A stretch of DNA of 64,000 bases from Shewanella jiangmenensis (GTDB taxonomy: Bacteria; Pseudomonadota; Gammaproteobacteria; Enterobacterales; Shewanellaceae): NCBI RefSeq assembly GCF_018596335.1, contig NZ_JAHEPS010000005.1:62001-126000 (forward strand). The letters run 5' to 3'. The position numbers and the translations under genes are program-made. The notes beneath the pieces are model-generated. The model did not search any database and was not told the origin of the DNA. It saw nothing but the letters and a program-made list of their open reading frames with translations. How positions within the stretch are numbered: position 1 is the stretch's first letter; the number at the start of each line of letters is the position of its first letter. Below, one piece after another: positions 18,742 to 28,295 of the stretch.

Positions 18742-20550
18742 TTACTTGAGCATCAGCTCACGGATGTATTTCACCGGTGCACTGCCAAAACTCAGGAAGC
18801 GCTCATGGAAGGCACGCAAATCAAACTGCGCCGGATCCTTGGCCTTAAGCTCTTCGCGGAAATCATAAATCTCACGATAACCGGCATAGTAGCTTGTCAG
18901 CTGCACCTGGCTTAAGGTCGCGCGGCGCCACTTGCCCTGTGCTTCGGCCTCCTGCTGGAACGCCTCTTCTGTCATCAGCTTCATCGCCTCGGCTTCGTTC
19001 ATGCCCTTCACCTGAATGCTGTAATCAAGCATGGTGTTGGCAATCACCCGCAGGTTCCACTTGTAGTACATGAGCCACATTTCCGGCTCAAAGTTACCGT
19101 AGCCCTCTTCGAGCATCATGCGCTCGGTGTAAACAGCCCAGCCTTCCACCATGGCGCCGTTACCAAACAGGCTCTTCACCAGGCTTGGGGATTCATTGGA
19201 GTAAACGAGCTGGGTGTAATGCCCCGGGATAGCTTCGTGAATATTGAGCACCTGCAAAATCCAGTGGTTGTATTCGCGAAGATAAGACTCGGCTGACTCG
19301 TCACTCATGCCATCGAGCGGCGTGACGTTGTAGTAGGTGTTGCCGCCCTTGTCGTAGGGACCGGGGGCGCTGATGGACGCGCCAGCGTAGCCGCGCATGT
19401 ATTCAGGGGTTTCACGCACGACCAAAGGCTTGGCCGGATCGAGGGTGATAAGTTTTTTCTCGTTAACAAACTTCACCAGCTCAGGGATCTGCGCCCTTAC
19501 CTCGTCGACAAATTTGTCCCGCGCCACGTGTTTGCTGGACAATTTATCAATCAGCATTCGGGTCGCGAGTTTTTTATCTTCCGGCATAGGCTCTTCAAAA
19601 TACTTGCCCCACAGCTCGGTGGTGATGCGCGCCATTTCGCCGTGTACCCGCGCCATGTCGGCGCTGGCCTTTTCGTACAGCGCCTTGGCGGTCATGCCGG
19701 ACTGAATATCGAGGGCAAACTTTTCTTCATACAGGGCTTCGCCAATACGAAAATCCCGCGCACCGTCTTTCTTGAGGGTGGCAACCTGCGCCTCAAGCCA
19801 GGTGATATGTTCAGTCACGGCCGCTTTTGCTGCCTCAAAACGGCTGCTGAACAGTGCTTTTTCGGCATCAGTCAGGCCAGAGGCGGCTACTTTGGCGGCA
19901 AGCTCATCGTTGAATACTGAAAACGCCCCCTGATTTTGCAGCAGTGCCAGCTCAGTATGTTCAAGCGTCGGATTGGCGATATTGGCGCGAGCCGCCACGT
20001 AATAGGCAGGCACCGACTCAAGCCGGGCAATCACAGAGCGCAAGCGCTCATCCAGCGGCGCAAATTCTTCATTGATGATTTGCGCAAAGCCGCCGGAAAC
20101 GTTGTAGCCGGACGGATCCCACTGCCACGACTTGAAGCGGGTGATCTCCCACTCAAAGTTATTGAGCAGGTTTTCAATCAGGCGGTAATCAATCTGCTCA
20201 CTGGTGGGCAGGCTCTTTACATCAAAAGCCGTGAGGTTAGCACGCTGCCTGGCAACAAAATCCAGGGTCTTTTGACGGTTGGCGTCGTCCGGCACCTCAA
20301 GAATGCCATCGTATTTGTGATAGCCGCTGTACAGTGCCCAGGTCGGGGCGACCTGCCACAGAGACTCGATAAAAGCGGCGCTGAAATCAGCAAATTGGCC
20401 GGCCTTCGCCTCGTTAGTGGCTGACGCCGAAGCCTCAGTCGCGGCTGTGGCTTTTGCTGCCGAGTTTGCCTGTGATGCTTCCTTGTCGTTACAACCGCTC
20501 AAAAACAGTCCGGCGACGGACAGTGCGAGCGCAATAGCTGACTTTTTCAT
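18742..20550 (-). CDS. DUF885 family lipoprotein, probable metallopeptidase
   Basis: Secreted lipoprotein of 602 residues. The ATG at 20550 has AGGA 7 nt upstream and opens directly onto a lipoprotein signal peptide (MKKSAIALALSVAGLFLSGC, lipobox LSGC); the frame extends 15 codons upstream without a signal. A low-complexity Ala/Ser/Glu linker follows the lipid-modified Cys. The DUF885 domain fills the rest and contains NIHEAIPGHYTQL (about residue 425), an HExxxGH variant expected to bind zinc, and an ERMMLEEGYG segment with a further acidic ligand. Family members are thought to be extracytoplasmic peptidases, but the substrate is unknown. It is monocistronic with its own terminator. The 435 bp upstream (20.55-21.03 kb) hold no visible gene. 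Confidence 0.9.
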   Translation of the reverse strand: MKKSAIALALSVAGLFLSGCNDKEASQANSAAKATAATEASASATNEAKAGQFADFSAAFIESLWQVAPTWALYSGYHKYDGILEVPDDANRQKTLDFVARQRANLTAFDVKSLPTSEQIDYRLIENLLNNFEWEITRFKSWQWDPSGYNVSGGFAQIINEEFAPLDERLRSVIARLESVPAYYVAARANIANPTLEHTELALLQNQGAFSVFNDELAAKVAASGLTDAEKALFSSRFEAAKAAVTEHITWLEAQVATLKKDGARDFRIGEALYEEKFALDIQSGMTAKALYEKASADMARVHGEMARITTELWGKYFEEPMPEDKKLATRMLIDKLSSKHVARDKFVDEVRAQIPELVKFVNEKKLITLDPAKPLVVRETPEYMRGYAGASISAPGPYDKGGNTYYNVTPLDGMSDESAESYLREYNHWILQVLNIHEAIPGHYTQLVYSNESPSLVKSLFGNGAMVEGWAVYTERMMLEEGYGNFEPEMWLMYYKWNLRVIANTMLDYSIQVKGMNEAEAMKLMTEEAFQQEAEAQGKWRRATLSQVQLTSYYAGYREIYDFREELKAKDPAQFDLRAFHERFLSFGSAPVKYIRELMLK

Positions 20551-21030
20551 ATTTGTTCCTGCTCTTGTTGGCGCTTGAAGCGACTCCCGCAACATCAGCG
20601 CAATACCTGGTGATGAATAAGCATAAGACGCTGAAATTAGCTCGGCGGGAGACGCCGTGATTTTTTGTCGCCCAAGTAAAACATTAAACAGCGCATAAAT
20701 TAAGTGACTACATCTTTTGTTACTAATTTAAAACCGGCCGCAAGTGCCCGCAGTCGCTGACAAACCGCGTTTAACCTACTCCGCGCCGCCCCCTCATCTG
20801 TATCAGTAAAGTACAAAATGCTACGACTTTTAGCGTGCCAAACCCGCCCCGGCTGTGGTGATGTAATTCACGCTGTTAACGCAATGTTTCACCCTGGTTA
20901 CAGGCAGGCGGGCTAGCTCAATTCTTATGGATAAGGGCCGGCTCAGCAGGCCAAGGTTTGCGAAGGCAGTAAAAAATAAAAGAGTTCAACGGGATTACAA
21001 CACTAACAACACCCTATTGGAGGGATTCGT

Positions 21031-21636
21031 ATGAAACATGCAAACGTGCTGAGAACCATGGTGCTTTGCGCGGCCATGACCGGCGCCTTGGCACTGGCGC
21101 CGGCGGCAATGGCGCAAAAACACCTGAAGCAGAATCTGCAGGCCATGGTGGCAAGCTCTGCCAACATCATCGCCGGCGAAGTGATTTCGGTCACCGACGG
21201 CTTTGACGATAAAAACCGCCCCTACACCGAAGTACAAATCAAAGTCGGTCAGGACATTAAAGGCAAATTCGCCGAGGGCAGCACTTACAGCTTCCGCCAG
21301 TTTGGCCTGCTGAAACCCAAGTCAATGGGTAATGGCAAGGTGTATCTGGGCGTATCGCCTGAAGGTTTTGCCAAGTGGCACACAGGCGAGCAGGTCATCG
21401 CCTTTATGAATCCATCGCTTGGCGGCGGTTTGAACTCCACCGTTGGCCTCGAGCAAGGCAAGTTTGTGGTGCAAAACGGCAAGGTACAAAACCAGCTTGG
21501 TAACCTTGGTCTGTTTGAAGACATGAACACCCAGGGCCTTAGCAGCGAAGAACTGAACATGCTCACAGGCTCAGGCGCTGTGGATGCAGCCACCTTTGTG
21601 GAATTAGTCGGTAAACTGGCCGGAGGACAACAATAA
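21031..21636 (+). CDS. Small secreted protein of unknown function, paired with a metalloprotease
   Basis: Protein of 201 residues with a Sec signal peptide (hydrophobic stretch 8-25, likely cleavage after APAAMA). The mature part begins with a predicted helix, then a beta-rich domain: IIAGEVISVTDGFDDKN, PYTEVQIKVGQDIKGK, YSFRQFGLLKP, EGFAKWHTGEQVIAFMNP and FVVQNGKVQNQ. This GEV...TEV...KG...G-QFG...G pattern looks like a small secreted domain found near matrixin-like proteases in other bacteria (from memory, unverified). GGAGG lies 7 nt before the ATG. The stop overlaps the next start (TAATG), so the two are coupled. I cannot assign a function; an inhibitor, chaperone or substrate of the protease is possible. 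Confidence 0.85.
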   Translation: MKHANVLRTMVLCAAMTGALALAPAAMAQKHLKQNLQAMVASSANIIAGEVISVTDGFDDKNRPYTEVQIKVGQDIKGKFAEGSTYSFRQFGLLKPKSMGNGKVYLGVSPEGFAKWHTGEQVIAFMNPSLGGGLNSTVGLEQGKFVVQNGKVQNQLGNLGLFEDMNTQGLSSEELNMLTGSGAVDAATFVELVGKLAGGQQ

Positions 21637-24089
21637 TGAAAGCAGCCAAGATTGCCAGCGCCATTTCACTGGCACTGATTGCCGGCAACGCCCTCGCCGG
21701 TGGCCCATTGTACATTCACGAAAAAACCATGCAGCCTTACAAGTGGGATACCAGCAAGGGCGCCATTCCAGTTTACACAGACGGTGGCCCGGTTGTGCCC
21801 ACCAAAGACGGCGGCACTGCCCAGGCCTTTACCGTGGATTACGACGGCACCGCCTTTTTAACCATTGAGCAGGCCAACAAGGTGACTGCCGATGCAGTTG
21901 CCGAGTGGAGCAATGTGCCTACATCGACCTTCTCGATGACAGTTCAGGGCACCATTGAAGAAAAAACCGGCATCGCCGACGTTAACCAGCACAACGTTGA
22001 GCAAATCTACAACGCCGAAAACGGTTACGGTTTCTGGGTAAACTACGACACCGACGGCCAGATCCTTGAGCAATACTTCGGTATTCCACGCAATCAGGTG
22101 CTGGGTATCGCCTTTCCGGAGTGGGCCAATGAGGAAACGGGTGAAATCACCGAAGCCACCGCGCTGATGAACGGCTGGTTTGTGGATGTGAGCGACACCC
22201 AGGGCAAACAGGTGGGCGGCGTATTCACCCACGAATTTGGTCATGCCATCAACATGTCACACTCCCAGGCAAACGGCCATCTCACCTATATGTCTGCCAG
22301 CAACAGCCCACAATACGACGGCGTGCCAGGCTGCGCCGGGGTGAACCGCTACACCAGCGCCTCGCAGATCTCCCCTGCCACCATCGAGACCATGTTCCCC
22401 TTCATCAACGTGCGCGGTGCCCAGGGCGCCAACCAGCACACGGTCAACGTGCGTGATGACATAGTAAACATCTCCGATCTGTACCCCACCGCCGATTACA
22501 AGAGCAGCTATGGCTCCATCAGCGGTACCCTGTACACCAAGGAAGGCATTGAATATTCGGGCGTTAACATGGTTGCCCGTAACCTTGATAACCCGCTGTA
22601 TGACGTTATCACCCAGCAGTCCGGTAACCTGACTCAGGGCAAAGTGGGCCCCGATGGCAAATTTGTTATCAACGGCCTGACCCCAGGCGGCCGCTACGTG
22701 CTGTACACCGAATCCATTAAGGCCGGTGGTTACCCCACCAGACAAACCGCCATCGTTTCAGAAGCCGAATATTGGAACGAAGGTGAAAGCGCCAATCCGG
22801 CACTGGATGACGCCTGCGCAGTGACCCCAATCGTGGTTGCCGGCGGCGAAACCAAGGAAGTGAGCCTGTATTTCAACGGTTATACCGATGGTATTCAGTA
22901 CACCCCGCTGGTGCAGGCGTTTGTGATGGATCATGCCAAAAACGGTAAGCAGGCCATGGGGATCACAGGCTCAGTGCCTTTCCTGTACGACAGCACCAAG
23001 AAAGCGGTGTTCCAGCTGCATCCGGCAGGCCCTGCGGTTAAGGGCGGTACTGCCGCCATGAACAAGAACGCCACCAAAGCCACTGTGATGGCCGATTTCA
23101 ACGGTAACGGCATTGGCGAAGCCGCCATTTGGGATCTCAGCAGCAACAAGCTGACCCCGATTGGAGATCTTAACGGCAATACCTGCGGCGGCGGCGGTAC
23201 TGCAGGCACCAACGCCTCCTACCCATGGGATATGGACGATTTGGGTAACACAGTCGTTGGCACCGCGTACCGCGACATGGATGGCAACGGTAACTGCCAA
23301 ACATCAGGCAAGCACGAAGTCGTGCCATTCAAGTGGACCAAAAAGCAAGGTATGGTCCAACTGCCTTACGAACTGCCTGGCTCAGTGCAATGGGTACGTG
23401 CTGACCGCGTTTCCGGTAACGGCGAAACCATTACCGGCACCAACTCAGGCTACAAGCAAGTGGCATGGGTGAACGGCCAGTTTGTTGATACCTACAGCCG
23501 CTTCGGCGCCCGCGACATCTCTGTTATGTCAGCTGATGGCAAGCGCATCGCCTTTGGCAGCGCCCAGGGCCTGAAGGTTTGGGACACCACCACCGACACA
23601 GTGACCGAACTTGGCACACTGCGCTGGTGTGAACAGGTGCCATTCAACCACTTCTTCCTCGGTAACCTCTGTGCCCAGGGCTACACCCACGAGACACTGG
23701 TGCCGATGGTAGGCCTGCCACCTATGATTGCGCTGGATGCCACTGAAGATCTGTCAATGATCTCAGTACGCGCCGGCGGCCTCTTCAGCGGTATCGTTGG
23801 CGGCCTCTACATCGATGGCATGGGTTGGATTAACCTTAAGCAGTTCTTCGGCAAACAAGGCGTGGTCGAAGCCTCACAAAGCACCATGGACAACCCGTTT
23901 GGTCTCAGTGCCAACGGCTCCGAAATGATGGGCGGCCTTGCCGGTGCCACCATCAGCTTTGCGGTGGATCAGAACAAAGCCTTCGTGTGTGACAATGGTC
24001 AGGATGTGGAGCTGTCGTTCCCCAAACAGGTCGTTGCCGCAGTGAAAAACGGCGCCGAATTTGGCCGCTGTGCTCACCTGAACGATTAA
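21636..24089 (+). CDS. Secreted multidomain metalloprotease-like protein (HExxHxxxxxH)
   Basis: Protein of 817 residues with a Sec signal peptide (MKAAKIASAISLALIAGNALA). The catalytic-looking domain (about 25-290) contains GGVFTHEFGHAINMSHS (about 195-211), the extended zinc motif of metzincins. MSAS about 15 residues later could supply the Met-turn. A CarboxypepD_reg/CnaB-like beta-sandwich follows (SYGSISGTLYTKEG to TPGGRYVLYTES, about 290-365). The C-terminal ~400 residues read like repeated beta-propeller or HAF-type units (MADFNGNGIGEAAIWDL, VSGNGETITGTNSGYKQVAW, MSADGKRIAFGSAQGLKVW) with paired cysteines, consistent with export. It is coupled to the upstream gene by TAATG with GGAGG in the overlap. 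Membrane anchor or secretion C-terminus is not evident. Substrate unknown. Confidence 0.85.
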   Translation: MKAAKIASAISLALIAGNALAGGPLYIHEKTMQPYKWDTSKGAIPVYTDGGPVVPTKDGGTAQAFTVDYDGTAFLTIEQANKVTADAVAEWSNVPTSTFSMTVQGTIEEKTGIADVNQHNVEQIYNAENGYGFWVNYDTDGQILEQYFGIPRNQVLGIAFPEWANEETGEITEATALMNGWFVDVSDTQGKQVGGVFTHEFGHAINMSHSQANGHLTYMSASNSPQYDGVPGCAGVNRYTSASQISPATIETMFPFINVRGAQGANQHTVNVRDDIVNISDLYPTADYKSSYGSISGTLYTKEGIEYSGVNMVARNLDNPLYDVITQQSGNLTQGKVGPDGKFVINGLTPGGRYVLYTESIKAGGYPTRQTAIVSEAEYWNEGESANPALDDACAVTPIVVAGGETKEVSLYFNGYTDGIQYTPLVQAFVMDHAKNGKQAMGITGSVPFLYDSTKKAVFQLHPAGPAVKGGTAAMNKNATKATVMADFNGNGIGEAAIWDLSSNKLTPIGDLNGNTCGGGGTAGTNASYPWDMDDLGNTVVGTAYRDMDGNGNCQTSGKHEVVPFKWTKKQGMVQLPYELPGSVQWVRADRVSGNGETITGTNSGYKQVAWVNGQFVDTYSRFGARDISVMSADGKRIAFGSAQGLKVWDTTTDTVTELGTLRWCEQVPFNHFFLGNLCAQGYTHETLVPMVGLPPMIALDATEDLSMISVRAGGLFSGIVGGLYIDGMGWINLKQFFGKQGVVEASQSTMDNPFGLSANGSEMMGGLAGATISFAVDQNKAFVCDNGQDVELSFPKQVVAAVKNGAEFGRCAHLND

Positions 24090-24109
24090 TCGAAGTCATA
24101 TGCACTATC

Positions 24110-24133
24110 AGCCCGGCTAACCCCGGGCTTTTT
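24110..24133 (+). terminator. Rho-independent terminator of the secreted pair
   Basis: AGCCCGG-CTAAC-CCCGGGCT followed by TTTTT, 20 bp past the metalloprotease stop. Confidence 0.85.
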
Positions 24134-24236
24134 TCATTGTATTTTTTCGGTTAAGCCTTTTGTTTAACCATCTTCGATGAAGCCAGAGCCGATGAAGCGC
24201 GCGTAAGTAAAGAAAGAGGCAAAACAAGCAACAGAC

Positions 24237-24283
24237 GCTTGAAGGCTTGAAGGCTTGAAGGCTTGAAGGCTTGAAGGCTTGAA
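24237..24283. repeat. 8-bp tandem repeat (GCTTGAAG x5.9)
   Basis: Five perfect copies of GCTTGAAG and a partial sixth run from 24237 to 24283 with no interruption. It lies between the terminator of the metalloprotease gene and the tRNA-Ser terminator. Perfect copies suggest recent expansion by slippage. Nothing else is seen in 24.14-24.31 kb. Confidence 0.95.
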
Positions 24284-24315
24284 CAAAAAGTTAACCGGCG
24301 CGAAAAATCCGGAAA

Positions 24316-24350
24316 GCAAAACGGGGAACTGCTTTCACAGTTCCCCGCTT
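24316..24350 (-). terminator. Terminator of tRNA-Ser
   Basis: On the minus strand CGGGGAACTG-TGAAAG-CAGTTCCCCG (10-bp perfect stem) is followed by TTTTGCTTT, immediately downstream of the tRNA. Confidence 0.85.
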
Positions 24351-24357
24351 CTGAATG

Positions 24358-24445
24358 TGGCGGTGAGGGAGGGAGTCGAACCCTCGATACGTTTCCGTAT
24401 ACACACTTTCCAGGCGTGCTCCTTCGGCCACTCGGACACCTCACC
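24358..24445 (-). tRNA. tRNA-Ser (anticodon GGA)
   Basis: 88 nt with encoded CCA. The acceptor arms GGTGAGG (24439-24445) and CCTCACC (24362-24368) pair perfectly, with discriminator G. The anticodon loop is CTGGAAA, giving GGA (24409-24411), which reads UCC/UCU serine codons. A long variable arm (TGTATACGGAAACGTATC region) and the GGTTCGACTCC T-loop confirm a class II tRNA. The sequence is nearly that of E. coli tRNA-Ser(GGA). Confidence 0.97.
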
Positions 24446-24749
24446 ATATTGTATTGTCGCTGGTTACTTGCTTTGCTTTCCCCTGCCGACGGAGCGGTAC
24501 TTTACGCAAATGCCCTGTCAGGGTCAAGCGCTATGCCGAATTATTTTGTCTGTTTGCATACTTGCTGACCAAGCCGCTGCATTTACAGTCACTTGCGCCC
24601 TGCTTTGGCGTTTTTACCGGGGCTTTTAACTCCATCTTGGGCAAGTGCGTCTCTGGGTAAACAACTGCTGGCCCAAACTGCTGCTATAGATTGCTTTACA
24701 CTTGGGCAACTGCCCCTAAGCGCGTTGTAAAACAAAGAACAACTCACCA

Positions 24750-24775
24750 AAACAAAGGCCATCGGATGATGGCCC
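24750..24775 (-). terminator. Rho-independent terminator of the NIT-domain chemoreceptor
   Basis: On the minus strand GGCCATC-ATCC-GATGGCC is followed by TTTGTTTT, 55 bp past the receptor stop. The remaining 24.45-24.75 kb has no recognisable gene. Confidence 0.75.
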
Positions 24776-24828
24776 TCAATTGATTATTTGTAATGCGCCT
24801 CGGACGGTAATTCTCAGCGCGGCTTACC

Positions 24829-26838
24829 TCATCTCCTGCCGGAGTCGCTCAAACTGAATTTGGAGACCTGATTGCTCATGGCGTTCACAGCGTCCAGCAG
24901 GTCATCATTGACCTTGGCAAGTTCATCGGCCACCTGATGGGTGCTTTGGTAGATTTCGCTTATGCGCAGGGCATTGCGATTCACTTCTTCGGCAACGGCG
25001 CTCTGCTCGTGGGTGGCGGTGGCGATTTGCTCGTTCATGCTGTCAATTACCCCCACATAATCAACGATGCGCCTTAACTCTTCACCGGCGCGCTCCACTT
25101 CGGTCACACTCGCCTGCGCCTGTACCTGCCCCCGAGCCATGGCATCCACCGCCACCTTGGCACCGGACTTAAGCCGCTCGGTCATATTGCGAATATCGGT
25201 GGTCGATGCCTGGGCGCGCTGGGCGAGCGACCGTACTTCGTCGGCGACCACCGCAAAGCCGCGGCCCATTTCACCGGCACGGGCGGCCTCAATCGCGGCA
25301 TTGAGCGCCAAAAGGTTGGTTTGCTCGGCAATGCTGCTTATCACCTCAAGCACGCTGACAATGCCCTTGATGTCATCATCAAGGCGCATCAAAGCCGAGG
25401 CCGCATCGTCGATTTCGCGGGCAAGGTGGGTAATAGTGCTGGTGGTATGCCCTACTTCGTCGTTGCCTGTTTTCGCCTCAAGATTGGCTTTGGTTGAGGC
25501 ACTTGCGGCTTCTACTGCGTTACTCGCGATTTGACTGACAGTGGCACTCATTTCGGTCATGGCGGAGGCAACCTGCTCGGCCTCCGAGTGGCCTTTTGCG
25601 ACATCCTGGCGCATTTGCGTTGAATAGCTTTCCATGCGTCTGACCGCTTCGGTGACCGTGTGGCTGTTACGTCGCACCTGCTCGATAACGGCTTCAAAGT
25701 CGCCCATCATGCCGTTGAAGGCACGGCCAAGGCGGCCAAACTCATCGTGGCTGTCAAGTTTGATACGGGTTGAGAGGTCAAAGTCTTCTTTGGCGCGGCG
25801 CATCTTGGACTCGATGTGGCCAATGGTACGGTAGAGATAGCCCATCACCGAGAGCCCTGTGAACGACACCAGCGCCATAATGGCTATCACTGCCGTAAGC
25901 ACCATGAAAAACATCGATTGGGCGCGCTCAAGGCGTAAATCGGTGATGGCGTTAAGCTCGCGGCCAAGCGACTTTTCAAAGTCATACAGCAGGTTAATCC
26001 GCTCGGTTGAGGCTTTAAACCAGGCCTCGGCCGAGGTTGCGGCAATGGCGCTGTTATCCTGCGACAGCGCAATCTGGCGATAGCGCTCTACCTCGGCGAT
26101 TTCAGGGCGCTGTTTAAGTGCGGCCCACGACTGCTGCTGTGAAGCCGAGGCAAGCGCGCCGAAACGCTCGGCGTAGCTTTCCTGCTCCGACATGAGTTTC
26201 ACCGCGCGGTTAAAAACGCCGGGTTTAAAACCTTCATTGCCAAAAGTGGACGATAAGACCGCCCGCTCTATTCCCGCCCGCTCTTTCATCTGCAGGTAGG
26301 CGGCAAAAGAGGCCGACGCGACTGAAATCTCTTTATCGGTACCCACCTGCACAATTTCATCAACAATCGCAATCAGCTCGCCAATCATGCCGGTGTAATA
26401 GCCAACCGCCTCGGCAACCGGCACACTCAGGCCATCGATATTGCTGCGCATGGCGCTGAGTCGGTTTAAGTCATCTTTGGCGCGGGATACTTTGCCGTTC
26501 ACGGCATCGGCAAACTCACGGCTGCCTAAATAGCCATTGAGGTCTTTGAGGCGCTCATCGCTCTGGCTGCGCTGCCCCGGCAATTGGCCAGCGAAGTTCT
26601 TGCCGCCAGAGCCTAAAAATCCGGCGCTCATACCGCGCTCTTTTTGCAATTCATGCACCAGGGCGCTGGCATTGACCGCAAGTTCGCTGAGTTCTTCCAC
26701 TTCATTTAAAGAATCCAGCTCTTCCATTTTTTCGGTCAAAAGCACGCCACCAAACGCCAAAAAGCCCAGCAGCGGCGGGATGAACACCAGCAAGAGTTTG
26801 GTTTTTAACTTAAGATCGGCAATCCATTTCATATTCAT
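24829..26838 (-). CDS. Methyl-accepting chemotaxis protein with NIT sensor domain
   Basis: Inner-membrane chemoreceptor of 669 residues. TM1 (about 12-33, [18 protein letters not shown]) and TM2 (about 310-335, [17 protein letters not shown]) frame a periplasmic helical domain of ~270 residues. This contains [17 protein letters not shown], the signature of NIT (nitrate/nitrite-sensing) domains; the ligand is not proven. A HAMP linker (about 335-390) and a cytoplasmic coiled coil follow, with the conserved signalling hairpin ([36 protein letters not shown]). There is no C-terminal pentapeptide for CheR docking (it ends SDSGRR). Start ATG 26838, with AAGGGA upstream. Monocistronic. Confidence 0.94.
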   Translation of the reverse strand: MNMKWIADLKLKTKLLLVFIPPLLGFLAFGGVLLTEKMEELDSLNEVEELSELAVNASALVHELQKERGMSAGFLGSGGKNFAGQLPGQRSQSDERLKDLNGYLGSREFADAVNGKVSRAKDDLNRLSAMRSNIDGLSVPVAEAVGYYTGMIGELIAIVDEIVQVGTDKEISVASASFAAYLQMKERAGIERAVLSSTFGNEGFKPGVFNRAVKLMSEQESYAERFGALASASQQQSWAALKQRPEIAEVERYRQIALSQDNSAIAATSAEAWFKASTERINLLYDFEKSLGRELNAITDLRLERAQSMFFMVLTAVIAIMALVSFTGLSVMGYLYRTIGHIESKMRRAKEDFDLSTRIKLDSHDEFGRLGRAFNGMMGDFEAVIEQVRRNSHTVTEAVRRMESYSTQMRQDVAKGHSEAEQVASAMTEMSATVSQIASNAVEAASASTKANLEAKTGNDEVGHTTSTITHLAREIDDAASALMRLDDDIKGIVSVLEVISSIAEQTNLLALNAAIEAARAGEMGRGFAVVADEVRSLAQRAQASTTDIRNMTERLKSGAKVAVDAMARGQVQAQASVTEVERAGEELRRIVDYVGVIDSMNEQIATATHEQSAVAEEVNRNALRISEIYQSTHQVADELAKVNDDLLDAVNAMSNQVSKFSLSDSGRR

Positions 26839-26952
26839 GGCATGTCCCTTAAGAGTTAAGCTCAGTTGCGCTTATGAGTTATCTCATCATAAAAACTTAA
26901 GTGTAGACGGCATATACCTATTTGGTCTGTGCCCATGGGGCAATTGTGAAAA

Positions 26953-26980
26953 CAAAAAACCCGCCGAAGCGGGTTTTGTG
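26953..26980. terminator. Terminator of nadA (bidirectional form)
   Basis: AAAAAACCCGCCGAAGCGGGTTTTGTG: arms AAACCCGC/GCGGGTTT with a CGAA loop. It lies 25 bp past the nadA stop on the minus strand. Confidence 0.85.
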
Positions 26981-27004
26981 ACACAAATCATTCGCGGATA
27001 CGGC

Positions 27005-28072
27005 TCAGGCGTTGCCTTTCACCTGCATATTGAGGGTTTTGGCGAAGTCGAGCATGCGGTCCAGCGGCAGCTTGGCACGCTCGCGCAGGGCTTCATCGAC
27101 AAAAATTTCATGGGGCGTGGTGTCAGCTGCAGACAGCGCCGCGTCAATGGCTTTAAGGCCATTCATCGCCATCCAGGGACAATGGGCACAGCTTTTACAG
27201 GTGGCACCGTTACCGCCGGTGGGCGCTTCAATCAGGGTTTTGCCGGGGGCCGCCTGCTGCATCTTGTAGAAAATGCCCTTGTCGGTGGCCACGATAAAGG
27301 TATCGTTCGCCATGGTTTGCGCCGCCTTGATGAGCTGACTGGTCGAGCCTACCGCATCGGCCATTTCCACCACGCTTGCCGGCGACTCCGGATGCACCAG
27401 CACCGCAGCATTGGGGTACTGCGCTTTAAGTTCACGCAGCGCCTTGGCCTTGAACTCGTCATGCACAATACACTCGCCCTGCCACAGAAGCATTTCTGCG
27501 CCGGTTTGTTTGGCAATGTAGCTGCCAAGGTGTCTGTCCGGTCCCCAGATGATTTTTTTGCCTTCGCTGTCGAGATGCTCAACGATTTCAAGCGCAATGC
27601 TGGAGGTCACCACCCAGTCGGCACGGGCCTTGACCGCTGCTGAGGTGTTGGCATACACCACCACGGTATGATCCGGATGGGCGTCACAAAAGGCACTGAA
27701 GCTCTCAATCGGGCAACCCAAATCCAGCGAGCAGGTCGCTTCGAGGGTTGGCATCAGCACGGTTTTTTCCGGACTCAGGATTTTGGCGGTTTCACCCATA
27801 AACTTCACCCCGGCGACGATAAGCGTCTTGGCGGGATGATCGCGGCCGAACCGGGCCATCTCGAGTGAGTCAGACACACAGCCGCCGGTTTCTTCCGCCA
27901 GCGCCTGAATTTCAGGATCTGTGTAATAGTGGGCAACCAGCACCGCGTCACGCGCTTTCAAAAGCGCTTTGATTTTCTCACGGTATTCCAGCTTTTCCAT
28001 GTCAGAAAGCGGAATGGGCTTGGCAGGGAAAGGATACTGAATAGGTTCCAGAATGGGGGCTTGTTGGCTCAT
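27005..28072 (-). CDS. nadA: Quinolinate synthase A
   Basis: 4Fe-4S enzyme that condenses iminoaspartate with dihydroxyacetone phosphate to quinolinate in NAD synthesis. The ATG at 28072 ([15 protein letters not shown]) gives 355 residues, near E. coli NadA (347); the frame runs 34 codons upstream but that stretch is not family-like. The three cluster cysteines are in [12 protein letters not shown] (first), [12 protein letters not shown] (second) and [16 protein letters not shown] (third). Other landmarks are [20 protein letters not shown] and the repeated [12 protein letters not shown] triose-binding segments. It is downstream of, and separate from, the bkd operon, as in other Shewanella. 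Confidence 0.97.
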   Translation of the reverse strand: MSQQAPILEPIQYPFPAKPIPLSDMEKLEYREKIKALLKARDAVLVAHYYTDPEIQALAEETGGCVSDSLEMARFGRDHPAKTLIVAGVKFMGETAKILSPEKTVLMPTLEATCSLDLGCPIESFSAFCDAHPDHTVVVYANTSAAVKARADWVVTSSIALEIVEHLDSEGKKIIWGPDRHLGSYIAKQTGAEMLLWQGECIVHDEFKAKALRELKAQYPNAAVLVHPESPASVVEMADAVGSTSQLIKAAQTMANDTFIVATDKGIFYKMQQAAPGKTLIEAPTGGNGATCKSCAHCPWMAMNGLKAIDAALSAADTTPHEIFVDEALRERAKLPLDRMLDFAKTLNMQVKGNA

Positions 28073-28242
28073 AATTATTCCGACAACACACGACGTTGGC
28101 GCATTATACGAAATGACGGGCAAAAGATTAAGGTGTTTCGCCGCCTGCCACCGCGCATCCTGCTTTCGGACCATGGGGCCGTTAAGTGAAAACTGGCGAG
28201 CGGCCAGACGGCAAGTTATCCGTTAACAATGCCTGAATGCAA

Positions 28243-28266
28243 AAAGGCACCCCGAAAGGTGCCTTT
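28243..28266 (-). terminator. Rho-independent terminator of the bkd operon
   Basis: AAAGGCACC-CCGAAA-GGTGCCTTT, a 9-bp stem; on the minus strand it ends in TTTTTGC. It lies 30 bp past the bkdB stop. Confidence 0.88.
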
Positions 28267-28295
28267 GCGTTTGTGTTTTGGCTATTTGCTCAAGC

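Noticed and set aside
24237..24283. CRISPR-like array
   Set aside because: Units are 8 bp with no spacers and no cas genes nearby.
24279..24629. 116-codon frame over the tRNA-Ser region
   Set aside because: It covers the tRNA and its terminator; no homology or ribosome site.
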